A model generated the notes under the pieces. The model did no database searches. It was not told where the DNA came from and saw only the letters and a program-made list of their open reading frames with translations. Below are positions 1-5,485 of a stretch of DNA of 5,945 bases, piece after piece. The translations under genes were made by a program, and so were the position numbers. Within the stretch, counting starts at the first letter, position 1. Every line of letters starts with the position of its first letter. This stretch comes from Clostridia bacterium (lineage in GTDB: Bacteria > Bacillota > Clostridia > TANB77 > CAG-508): the NCBI GenBank assembly GCA_900753165.1, contig CAADYC010000045.1:1-5945 (forward strand), read 5' to 3'.

Positions 1-62
1 ATATTAGGTGGTATGGGTTGACTAAACAAAATAAAAAGTAGAGATTATAGGAGAAATAAAAA
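1..62 (+). other. 3' tail of an upstream gene plus leader of the first gene
   Basis: Two + strand frames are open from the left edge and both end quickly. One reads ILGGMG and stops at 19-21; the other reads IRWYGLTKQNKK and stops at 39-41. The second looks more like an ordinary basic C-terminus, but with so few codons I cannot choose or name the gene. After these stops comes an AGGAGA ribosome binding site near 49-54, properly spaced for the ATG at 63. No clear promoter or terminator lies between, so the first gene is probably co-transcribed with whatever lies upstream. Confidence 0.3.
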
Positions 63-578
63 ATGGTATTTAGTATTTTAGCATTATTAGCAGTGTGTAT
101 TAGTATATGTATTAAAGATAGAAAAAAATCATTATATGTTCAATCATTAAACTGCTTTTTTGAAGCAATATATGATTTTTTAATATCTGCTTTTACAGGT
201 GCAATTTTAAGTATAATAAATTTAATAAGGACTTTTATATTTATAAATAAAAATAAATTTAGTAAATCTATATATTTAATAATACTATTTATTTTTGAAG
301 TAATAATTATGATAAATTGTTATTTTTCATGGACAGGGTGGGTTTCGCTATTACCAACAATTGGTTCAATGATTAGATCATATTGTCTATGGCAATCAAA
401 TATGAAATTAGTTAGAATATCTGGAATAACAACAGGAATTTTATACGGCTCTTATTATATTTATTACCATAGTTGGTTCATGGTATTAGGTGATTTTATT
501 TTATTACTTACAGGAATATACACACTTTACAAAAATGATATAAGGAGGAAAAGTAACAATGAAGTTATATGTAATTAG
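63..578 (+). CDS. YgjV-family inner-membrane protein
   Basis: A 171-residue, very hydrophobic protein of the Imp-YgjV family, whose biochemical function is not established. Predicted membrane segments lie at about residues 2-18, 33-62 (one long or two short helices), 69-88, 95-110, 117-135 and 139-156, with short basic connectors such as 18-23 and 62-68, so it should be an integral plasma-membrane protein. Family-like signatures are an N-x-x-R motif after a Gly/Ala-rich helix (GAILSIINLIR, 46-56), the LLPTIGS motif (96-102) and a late segment in which an aromatic run (131-138) precedes a Gly-Asp helix (143-144). Length is close to the usual size. The start has an AGGAGA site about 8 bases upstream. 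The 3' end overlaps the next gene by 20 bp and contains that gene's ribosome binding site, so the two are probably translationally coupled. Family assignment is from recognised motifs and is moderately sure. Confidence 0.75.
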   Translation: MVFSILALLAVCISICIKDRKKSLYVQSLNCFFEAIYDFLISAFTGAILSIINLIRTFIFINKNKFSKSIYLIILFIFEVIIMINCYFSWTGWVSLLPTIGSMIRSYCLWQSNMKLVRISGITTGILYGSYYIYYHSWFMVLGDFILLLTGIYTLYKNDIRRKSNNEVICN

Positions 579-1098
579 ACATGGAAACACAGATAGTAAT
601 AGATTAGATATATATAATGGAAAATTATTAAATGAAGATATAAATGATATTGGAATAAAACAAGCACAGGAAGCATCTAAAAAAATTAAAAATTTAAATT
701 TAGATTTGATTATTTGTTCACCCCTTTTAAGAACAAGACATACCTGTGATATTATAAATTCCAATAAGATAAAAGTAATATATGATGATCGAATAGAAGA
801 AAGAAATTGTGGAGTTTTAACAAATACGAAAATAGATGATTTTTATTATACGGAATATTGGAATTATTATTCTAAAGTTAAAATCGATAAATTAGAAACA
901 GTTCCAGAATTATTTAAAAGGGTTAATTTATTTTTAGATGAAATCAAGAAAAAATATAGTGGTCAAAATATACTTTTAGTAACACATGGTGGTGTAGCTA
1001 GAGCAATCCATTTTTATTTTAATGAATTGCCAGAAGATGGACAGGTGGAAAAATATTTGCCAGATAATTGTGAAATAAGAGAATATAGTTTTAATTAA
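559..1098 (+). CDS. histidine phosphatase family protein (phosphoglycerate mutase-like)
   Basis: A 179-residue cytosolic protein of the histidine phosphatase superfamily, which transfers phosphate from a substrate to an active-site His. The full catalytic set is visible: RHG at residues 7-9 (nucleophile His8), Arg58 in SPLLRTR, the acidic residue Glu81 in the segment before Gly85 (likely proton donor), and the second His in THGG (His143). The sequence runs from the first beta strand to the C-terminal region without interruption, so it should be active. Substrate cannot be read from sequence: relatives include small-molecule phosphatases, CobC-type alpha-ribazole phosphatases and cofactor-dependent mutases. 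I see no cobalamin genes nearby, so I do not assign CobC. The start is set by a textbook AAGGAGGA at 542-549, inside the end of the YgjV-like gene. It is the last gene of this small group and is followed by a 186-bp gene-free spacer. Confidence 0.92.
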   Translation: MKLYVIRHGNTDSNRLDIYNGKLLNEDINDIGIKQAQEASKKIKNLNLDLIICSPLLRTRHTCDIINSNKIKVIYDDRIEERNCGVLTNTKIDDFYYTEYWNYYSKVKIDKLETVPELFKRVNLFLDEIKKKYSGQNILLVTHGGVARAIHFYFNELPEDGQVEKYLPDNCEIREYSFN

Positions 1099-1146
1099 TT
1101 TAAATAAAAATGGATATATGCATAATACACATTATATTATTTCAGT

Positions 1147-1175
1147 TTGCATGTCAGAACATAGTCAGTTATACC
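1147..1175 (+). promoter_or_regulatory. possible sigma-A promoter
   Basis: TTGCAT (1147-1152) and TATACC (1170-1175) are separated by exactly 17 bp, matching the -35 and -10 boxes at 4 of 6 positions each. It would drive the radical SAM remnant and perhaps the phosphotransferase gene behind it. Such partial matches arise often by chance in AT-rich DNA, so this is only a candidate. Confidence 0.3.
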
Positions 1176-1196
1176 CAAACATATAAAAAGCAACTA

Positions 1197-1242
1197 TTCA
1201 TAATTAATGAACATGGCATGTGGAGTGTGTAGCAGTGCTACA
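1197..1242. repeat. three adjacent inverted repeats
   Basis: Three inverted repeats follow each other. TTCAT/ATGAA flank AATTA at 1197-1211. ACATG-G-CATGT occupies 1211-1221. TGTAGCA-G-TGCTACA occupies 1228-1242. The last two are perfect palindromes around a single central G, with centres 19 bp apart. CATGT at 1217-1221 can also pair with ACATG at 1240-1244, enclosing the third palindrome in a larger hairpin. They could be operator sites, an RNA structure, or remnants of a mobile-element end. No T-run follows, so they are not a terminator in this direction. Confidence 0.55.
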
Positions 1243-1284
1243 TGAAATAATTTAATAAAATAAAAATAAAAAGAAGGAATATAT

Positions 1285-1467
1285 ATGTTAAAAGACTTAT
1301 GTTTTGAAATAATACAAACATGCCCTAATAAATGCAAATTTTGTTCTTCAAATTCATCAAAAGACAAAACGACAATTATAACACTAGAAGACTTTAAGAA
1401 AACAGTTATGTATTTTATTACCCATGGCGGAATATTTGCAATAATTCAATTTTTCATAAATAGTTAA
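1285..1467 (+). pseudogene. truncated radical SAM enzyme (N-terminal remnant)
   Basis: A 60-residue frame that opens like a radical SAM enzyme and then stops. The CxxxCxxC loop that binds the [4Fe-4S] cluster is intact as CPNKCKFC (Cys13, Cys17, Cys20), followed by a normal-looking first helix up to THGG at about residues 47-49. In full-length relatives this region leads into a strand with an SGGEP-type SAM-binding motif. Here it ends instead in an unrelated hydrophobic tail (FAIIQFFINS) and a stop. The rest of the barrel, commonly 200 or more residues, is not found in any frame before the next gene 84 bp away. The ribosome binding site (GAAGGA, 1273-1278, 6-base spacer) is good, so the stump may still be translated, but it cannot form a working enzyme. 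The original substrate is unknown. Confidence 0.8.
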
Positions 1468-1484
1468 AGTGCTGTAATGTAATT

Positions 1485-1518
1485 TTTATATAACTAATAA
1501 AATTTATATACTAATAAA
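1485..1518. repeat. tandem direct repeat, 17/16 bp
   Basis: TTTATATAACTAATAAA (1485-1501) is followed one base later by TTTATATACTAATAAA (1503-1518), identical except for one A. The pair sits between the radical SAM remnant and the ribosome binding site of the phosphotransferase gene. It may be replication slippage in AT-rich DNA or a doubled regulatory site; nothing distinguishes these. Confidence 0.65.
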
Positions 1519-1550
1519 TAAAACAATTATATATGGAGGTATGAAATCTA

Positions 1551-2540
1551 ATGGAACAAGAATTTAAAGACAGAATCAACCTAAACACCGAATTAAGCAC
1601 AATTTCAAAACAAATATGCAATAAATACGATTTAGGAGAATATATTTCTGAAACAATTATTACTGTAGGTTATGAAGATTTTAATTATATATTAGAAACA
1701 TCAACAGGAAAATACTATGTAAAAATATTTCATAAAGACAGAACTGATAAAGATTGCAAAAAATATATTGAAAGAATTGAATTAGCATCATCAACTAATA
1801 TAAACACACCAAAGTTATACAAAATAAATAATGAAAGCGAATGTATAATTGAAGTAGATGACGTAAAATATAGATTATGTTTGTTTGAGTACATAAATGG
1901 TAAAAGTTTTTTTGATTTAAAAATGGCCCCAAATGAAAGTGAAATAAAAGAAATTATAAGGCAAATGGCAAATATACATAAACAACAATTAAATTCAGAG
2001 TTCATATATGATAAATGGGCAATTGTAAATTTTATAAAAGAGTTTGAAGATAAAAAACAATATTTAAACGAAAAAAATTATAAAAGATTAAGAGAGTTAT
2101 TAATTAAATTTAAAAATGTAGATATGAAAAAATTACCACATACCTTTACACATGGAGATATAATAAGTACTAATGTTATGAAAGATAACGATGGAAAATT
2201 ATGGATAATAGATTTTGCAGTATCTAATTATTTGCCTAGAATTGTAGATTTAGCAGTAAGTTCTTGTAATTTATGTTTTAATCCAGAAAGTATAAAAGAA
2301 ATAATAAGTAAAATAAAAATGTTAATAAAAGAATATGAAAAATATAATAAATTGACTAATTATGAAAAAGAAGTATTTCCAATATTTTTTGATATTGCTA
2401 ATGCAATGGGAATTTTGCAAATAAGTTATCTAGCCAATCAGAGCGAAACCTCTGAAGAGGATAAATTTTGGTATAATGAGAGTGAAAGAGGTTTAGAATT
2501 TAGTGATAATAATTTTTGGAAAGAAATAATTTGGAGATAA
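1551..2540 (+). CDS. APH / homoserine kinase type II-like phosphotransferase
   Basis: A 329-residue cytosolic protein with the aminoglycoside phosphotransferase/choline kinase fold, which transfers ATP gamma-phosphate to a small-molecule hydroxyl group. The N-lobe has the strand GKYYVKIF with the probable ATP-binding Lys58 and a following helix that could supply the partner Glu (around 74-77). The C-lobe has the catalytic HGDIISTNVM motif (His201, Asp203, Asn208), the metal-binding Asp221 in IIDFA, and a later structural Asp233 in IVDLA. All catalytic positions are present and length fits the family. The overall look (opening Gly-Tyr-Glu-Asp-Asn segment, HGD motif, no antibiotic-kinase-specific signature) suggests a metabolic kinase or unassigned phosphotransferase rather than a resistance enzyme. 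The start is fixed by GGAGGT at 1535-1540 with a 10-base spacer; the ATG at 1541 is out of frame. It has no intact near neighbour: a dead gene lies before it and decayed spacer after. Confidence 0.88.
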   Translation: MEQEFKDRINLNTELSTISKQICNKYDLGEYISETIITVGYEDFNYILETSTGKYYVKIFHKDRTDKDCKKYIERIELASSTNINTPKLYKINNESECIIEVDDVKYRLCLFEYINGKSFFDLKMAPNESEIKEIIRQMANIHKQQLNSEFIYDKWAIVNFIKEFEDKKQYLNEKNYKRLRELLIKFKNVDMKKLPHTFTHGDIISTNVMKDNDGKLWIIDFAVSNYLPRIVDLAVSSCNLCFNPESIKEIISKIKMLIKEYEKYNKLTNYEKEVFPIFFDIANAMGILQISYLANQSETSEEDKFWYNESERGLEFSDNNFWKEIIWR

Positions 2541-2660
2541 AAAATGATATATCTAAAAACATAACTTTTTTTAAAGCAAAAAAGAAGAATTTGAAGATTA
2601 TTATAAAAAGATATAAAGAGGAAACAACAAGATAAATAAAAAATAGAGGAGGATATAATT
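2541..2660 (+). other. decayed spacer with aborted start
   Basis: Right after the phosphotransferase stop, an ATG at 2544, preceded by a well-spaced GGAG at 2532-2535, reads only MIYLKT before TAA at 2562-2564. A different frame further on reads SKKEEFEDYYKKI and stops at 2614-2616. Both look like debris of a lost gene or genes. MIYLK is a start I associate with some GNAT acetyltransferases, but six residues prove nothing. The spacer ends in a strong GAGGAGG ribosome binding site at 2646-2652 for the next gene. Confidence 0.35.
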
Positions 2661-3239
2661 ATGAAAATAGGAATAGATTTAGATGGTGTAGTTATAGATA
2701 GTGAAACAACATTTAGAACTTATGAGGAAATTTTTGATATAGATGTTTTAAAAGGTAATAATTTAATAAATAAAAAAGAACCAAAATTTCAAGCTAGATA
2801 TAATTGGACAAACGAGCAAGAAAAAGAATTTATTAAAAAATATTTCATGACAGTATCAAAAGAGAGTAATTTGATGTCAGGATTTATAGGCATATACAAT
2901 TTATTAAAAGAACAAGGACACGAATTTGTGGTTATTACGGCAAGAGGTGGTTTTATAAAAGAAATGAAAGATGATGCAATAAGATTATTAGACGAAAATA
3001 ATATTAAGTTTGATAAATACTATTGGAATGTTGAAGATAAATTAGAAATTTGTAAAAATGAAAAAGTAGACATTATGATTGATGATGATTGGAAAATTAT
3101 AAAAAGACTAGCAGATAATGAAGTAAAAACATTATATTTTAGGGATACAAACTTGATGAAATTAGAAGAAAATCAGTACATCAAAGAAGTTAATAATTGG
3201 GGAGAAATTTATAGATATATAAAATGTAATAAAACATAG
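2661..3239 (+). CDS. HAD-family 5'(3')-deoxyribonucleotidase-like phosphatase
   Basis: A 192-residue cytosolic HAD-superfamily hydrolase, best matched to the 5'-nucleotidase, deoxy, type C group, which removes phosphate from (deoxy)nucleoside monophosphates. Motif I is DLDGV with nucleophile Asp6 and acid/base Asp8. Motif II is Thr93 in VITAR. The motif III lysine is probably Lys127. Motif IV is the acidic IDDD at 140-143. The cap between motifs I and II is short and helical, as in this group. Length is typical and nothing is missing, so it should be active. Substrate is inferred from family resemblance only. The start has GAGGAGG at 2646-2652 with an 8-base spacer. A deoxyribosyltransferase-like gene follows about 100 bp downstream, which fits a nucleotide-salvage setting. 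Confidence 0.85.
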   Translation: MKIGIDLDGVVIDSETTFRTYEEIFDIDVLKGNNLINKKEPKFQARYNWTNEQEKEFIKKYFMTVSKESNLMSGFIGIYNLLKEQGHEFVVITARGGFIKEMKDDAIRLLDENNIKFDKYYWNVEDKLEICKNEKVDIMIDDDWKIIKRLADNEVKTLYFRDTNLMKLEENQYIKEVNNWGEIYRYIKCNKT

Positions 3240-3250
3240 AGGCGAAATAA

Positions 3251-3310
3251 ATGAATAAAATAATTAAAAATTTAGCAATGGCATATGGAATTATAGAAAG
3301 TGAAAAATAA
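3251..3310 (+). CDS. 19-codon ORF, probable gene stub
   Basis: The frame reads MNKIIKNLAMAYGIIESEK and then stops. It begins 11 bases after the nucleotidase stop, and a GAGG at 3239-3242, straddling that stop, gives it a plausible 8-base spacing. I recognise no family. It might be a short peptide, a coupling device between its neighbours, or the surviving N-terminus of a deleted gene; I favour the last because similar stubs occur elsewhere in the window. An ATG-ACA-TAG follows directly. Confidence 0.3.
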   Translation: MNKIIKNLAMAYGIIESEK

Positions 3311-3343
3311 ATGACATAGTATAAAAAAAGAGAGGAAATATTT

Positions 3344-3757
3344 ATGTTAAAAATAAATTTAGGTGGAACTTGCGGGAATAGTAAGTGGAGAAATGAATTA
3401 ATTGAAAAATTAGATAAAAAAATTGAATATAGAAATCCAATTGTAAAAAACGGAACATGGAAATATAACAAAACGATAAAATTAAAGAAAGAAAATGATA
3501 TGAGAGAATGTGATTATTTAGTTTATGTAATAACACCAAATCAAAAAGGTTTTAGTTCAATTGCATCAGCCGTTGATTATAGCAATAAAGTTCCTAAAAA
3601 GGTTATATTTTGTATTTTAAAAGAATATGAAAATGAAAAATTTGAAGGTCACCAATTAGAAAGTATTAATTATGTTGAAGATATAATAAAAAATAATGGT
3701 GGACTAATTCTTGAAAATTTAGATCAAATTGCTGAATTTTTAAATAATAAATGTTAA
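3344..3757 (+). CDS. nucleoside 2-deoxyribosyltransferase-like protein
   Basis: A 137-residue protein of the nucleoside 2-deoxyribosyltransferase-like group often seen in phage and Firmicutes genomes. The family's signature blocks are visible in order: GGTCGNSKWR at 7-16 (nucleotide-binding loop), the NP at 31-32 after the second strand, CDYLVYVITP at 56-65, and SIASAVDYSN at 72-81 before the strand KKVIFCIL. Classical members swap the base of a 2'-deoxynucleoside through a Glu nucleophile. As I recall the family, the corresponding block reads SIAEVVDDSN, so the Glu position is Ser75 here, and activity by the standard mechanism is doubtful. It may instead be a binding protein or a different NAD/nucleotide hydrolase. 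The start has GAGAGGA at 3330-3336 with a 7-base spacer. It ends 20 bp before the TsaC-like start, probably in the same transcript. Confidence 0.78.
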   Translation: MLKINLGGTCGNSKWRNELIEKLDKKIEYRNPIVKNGTWKYNKTIKLKKENDMRECDYLVYVITPNQKGFSSIASAVDYSNKVPKKVIFCILKEYENEKFEGHQLESINYVEDIIKNNGGLILENLDQIAEFLNNKC

Positions 3758-3765
3758 AAAATTTT

Positions 3766-3772
3766 AAGAGGA
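3766..3772 (+). promoter_or_regulatory. ribosome binding site fixing the TsaC-like start
   Basis: AAGAGGA lies five bases before the ATG at 3778. The earlier in-frame ATG at 3751, inside the end of the preceding gene, has only A/T-rich sequence before it and would add nine basic residues not expected in this family. I therefore take 3778 as the start. Confidence 0.7.
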
Positions 3773-3777
3773 AAATT

Positions 3778-4383
3778 ATGATAAAAAGATATAAACAAAA
3801 CGAAACAGATACATTAGCAAAAATACTAAAAAATGATGGAGTAATAAGTGTTCCAACAGACACGGTATATGGAGTATGTGCTAGAATAAACTCAAAAAAA
3901 GCACATGACAATTTAGTAAAAGCAAAAAACAGACCAATTACAAAACCATTTCCAATAATGTGTTCAGATGAAGAACAAATAAAAAGTATAGCAATAATAA
4001 ATGAAAAAGCAGAAAAATTAATAAAAGAATTTATGCCAGGTCCAATAACGCTAATTTTAGAGAAAAGACCAGAAATGCCAGAATATGTAAATAATGGAAA
4101 ACCAACAATTGCAGTACGAATGGCAACATCAAAAGAAGTAAAAGAATTAATTATAAAAACAGGATGTCCAATATTTATGAGCAGTGCAAATCAAAGTGGA
4201 GAGCCAACATGTACAAACCTAGATGAAATAGAAGATGAATGTCCAAATCTAGACGGAATTATGGAAGGCACTGTCAAATTTGGAAAAGGAAGTACAATAG
4301 TTGACTGTGTTTCAGAAAAATTAAAAATTTTAAGAAAGGGTCCAATTTCAATAGAACAAATTAAAGAAGTTCTTGATGGATAA
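3778..4383 (+). CDS. tsaC: threonylcarbamoyl-AMP synthase, TsaC/YrdC type
   Basis: A 201-residue single-domain YrdC/Sua5 family protein, which makes threonylcarbamoyl-AMP from threonine, bicarbonate and ATP for the t6A modification at A37 of ANN-decoding tRNAs. Motifs are complete: PTDTVYG at 26-32, KxR with following KP at 50-57 (ATP/carbamate binding), PGPITLIL at 87-94, AVRMA at 112-116, SSANQSGEP at 135-143 and STIVD at 172-176. It is the short form without the C-terminal Sua5 domain of the roughly 340-residue proteins. Some short YrdC paralogues (YciO) have unclear roles, so this could be a second copy, not the main enzyme; the partners TsaB, TsaD and TsaE are not in the window. Codons are strikingly A-ending (CCA, ACA, GCA), more so than in the neighbours. 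For the start choice see the ribosome binding site entry. Confidence 0.9.
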   Translation: MIKRYKQNETDTLAKILKNDGVISVPTDTVYGVCARINSKKAHDNLVKAKNRPITKPFPIMCSDEEQIKSIAIINEKAEKLIKEFMPGPITLILEKRPEMPEYVNNGKPTIAVRMATSKEVKELIIKTGCPIFMSSANQSGEPTCTNLDEIEDECPNLDGIMEGTVKFGKGSTIVDCVSEKLKILRKGPISIEQIKEVLDG

Positions 4384-4454
4384 AGCATATTTATATCCTA
4401 TGAAAATATTTTTAATAATATATAAAGAAATTTTTAGGAGGAAATTATTTAAAG
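4384..4454 (+). other. short intergenic leader of the PAP2 gene
   Basis: This is 71 bp of nearly pure A/T with no GC-stem terminator, ending in AGGAGGA at 4436-4442, 12 bases before the PAP2 start. I see no clear -35/-10 pair. Readthrough from the TsaC-like gene is the simplest reading. Confidence 0.5.
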
Positions 4455-5096
4455 ATGAAAGAAAAAACAAAAGAATTTATAAAGAAAAACTTTAAATGGC
4501 TTGTGTTATTTATAGCATTAATCGGATTTTTAGCATTAGCAGAAGATGTATTCAATAAAGAAATAATGAATGGAGATATAATTGGATACAAAATAATATC
4601 AACATTTTTAATATCAGATTTTGCAACACCAATAGCCAAATTTATCACAAACTTTGGCGGAGCAATATTCTTGATTACATTGACAGTAATATTGTTTATA
4701 CTAATAAAAAATAAAAAAATAGGATTATCTATATTTTCAAATTTGATAATAATTACTGGATTAAATCAATTATTAAAAAGAATATTACAAAGACCACGTC
4801 CTACAGAATTTAGAATAATAGAAGAAACAGGTTATAGTTTTCCATCAGGTCATTCTATGGTGAGTATGGCGTTTTATGGATATCTAATATATTTGATTTA
4901 TAAATATGTAAAAAATAAATCCATTAAATGGATTTCAATTATACTTTTGAGCATTTTGATTTGTTCTATTGGTATAAGTAGAATTTATTTAGGCGTACAT
5001 TATACAAGTGATGTTTTAGGTGGATTTTTAGTATCAATTTCTTATTTGATTTTATTTATAAGTACAGTTAATAAATTTTTAATAGAAAGGGATTAA
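4455..5096 (+). CDS. PAP2-family membrane phosphatase
   Basis: A 213-residue integral membrane protein of the type 2 phosphatidic acid phosphatase family, which dephosphorylates lipid phosphates such as undecaprenyl pyrophosphate, phosphatidylglycerophosphate or phosphatidate at the outer face of the membrane. All three phosphatase motifs are intact: KxxxxxxRP with Lys108, Arg115 and Pro116; PSGH at 130-133 with catalytic His133; and SRxxxxxHxxxD with Arg176, His182 and Asp186. About six membrane segments are expected, near 14-30, 45-63, 68-86, 90-107, 134-151 and 158-204 (two helices around the third motif). Length is normal for bacterial members. Likely roles are recycling of the wall lipid carrier or phospholipid synthesis, but the substrate cannot be read from sequence. 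Its stop is one base before the next start, so the pair is coupled. An 8-3-8 perfect inverted repeat lies inside the gene at 4917-4935. Confidence 0.92.
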   Translation: MKEKTKEFIKKNFKWLVLFIALIGFLALAEDVFNKEIMNGDIIGYKIISTFLISDFATPIAKFITNFGGAIFLITLTVILFILIKNKKIGLSIFSNLIIITGLNQLLKRILQRPRPTEFRIIEETGYSFPSGHSMVSMAFYGYLIYLIYKYVKNKSIKWISIILLSILICSIGISRIYLGVHYTSDVLGGFLVSISYLILFISTVNKFLIERD

Positions 5097-5097
5097 A

Positions 5098-5388
5098 ATG
5101 AAAAAATTAAATATAAACAACATATTAATTATAGTTTCTATTATAATTCTTTGTTTAGGGGGAATATTAGGATTTGGGGTTTCTAATGAATTAGAAAAGA
5201 TATCTTCTAATGAAAATATATACATAGATGGTTCGAATTTTTCGGGTTTAGCACAAATAGGAGGAATGATGTTATCAAAATTACTAGGAATACTAATGGT
5301 GTTTTTTAGTATATTAATTGATATGTTAATTTGGATTATATATGGAATAGTTTTAATAATAAAAAGAATACATGATAGGAGAACATAG
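5098..5388 (+). CDS. small hypothetical membrane protein
   Basis: I do not recognise a named family. The 96-residue product has a basic start, a first membrane helix at about 8-27 ending in a Gly-rich turn (GGILGFG), a polar and probably external loop at about 29-53 with several Asn, Ser and Glu, and a long hydrophobic stretch at 54-88 that could be one or two helices, closing with a basic tail (KRIHDRRT). Absence of a typical cleavage site suggests a membrane anchor, not an exported protein. The gene starts one base after the PAP2 stop, with AAAGGG just upstream inside the PAP2 gene, so it is almost certainly co-translated with PAP2. It may assist that phosphatase, but this is inferred from position only. 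Composition matches its neighbours. Confidence 0.7.
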   Translation: MKKLNINNILIIVSIIILCLGGILGFGVSNELEKISSNENIYIDGSNFSGLAQIGGMMLSKLLGILMVFFSILIDMLIWIIYGIVLIIKRIHDRRT

Positions 5389-5389
5389 T

Positions 5390-5485
5390 ATGACAATAAT
5401 TGAAGTAGAGAATAGAAACGCAGCACTAATAAATAAACTATTAATAGAAGTTGATGCATCTGAATTATTAAATGGAGAAATTTGA
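5390..5485 (+). pseudogene. truncated N-terminus, possibly a GNAT acetyltransferase
   Basis: A 31-residue frame opening MTIIEVENRNAALINKLL and stopping at TGA 5483-5485. It begins one base after the preceding stop and has a good AGGAGA site near 5377-5382. The opening resembles the first strand and helix of some GNAT acetyltransferases, after which a Trp-containing helix would be expected. Here the sequence instead passes into DASELLNGEI and ends, and no continuation is seen in other frames. I read it as the stump of a deleted gene joined directly to the fragment that follows, with which it overlaps by 14 bp. The GNAT assignment is tentative; the truncation is more certain than the family. 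Confidence 0.45.

Larger units (their letters stand above)
1099..1284. other. gene-free spacer with GC-elevated structured core
   Basis: I find no credible reading frame on either strand. The core, 1141-1244, is about 36% GC by hand count, clearly above its surroundings, and holds a possible promoter and three adjacent inverted repeats (separate entries). The last 40 bases are almost pure A/T and lead to a GAAGGA ribosome binding site at 1273-1278. It could be a regulatory region, an unannotated small RNA, or the scar of a lost element. No T-rich terminator follows any of the hairpins. Confidence 0.6.

Noticed and set aside
1228..1242. TGTAGCA-G-TGCTACA as an intrinsic terminator
   Set aside because: The sequence after it is A-rich on the + strand with no T tract, and the stem is short.
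1730..2005. Minus-strand reading frame inside the phosphotransferase gene, with similar minus-strand frames under other genes
   Set aside because: They lie opposite intact genes with clear catalytic motifs, have low-complexity hydrophobic translations and lack ribosome binding sites.
1551..2540. Aminoglycoside resistance kinase
   Set aside because: The fold and HGD motif are shared by many metabolic kinases; nothing specific to antibiotic phosphotransferases is visible and no resistance context exists.
2565..2584. Hairpin CTTTTTT/AAAAAAG after the phosphotransferase gene as a terminator
   Set aside because: The stem is A/T except for its closing pair and no T-run follows, so it would not terminate transcription reliably.
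3751..3777. Upstream in-frame ATG at 3751 as the TsaC-like start
   Set aside because: It has no ribosome binding site and adds a basic extension unlike the family; 3778 has AAGAGGA properly placed.
2661..5096. A new anti-phage system built from the HAD, deoxyribosyltransferase-like, histidine phosphatase and PAP2 genes
   Set aside because: No sensor, nuclease, helicase or cyclic-nucleotide module is present, the genes are separated by debris, and each fits an ordinary metabolic role.
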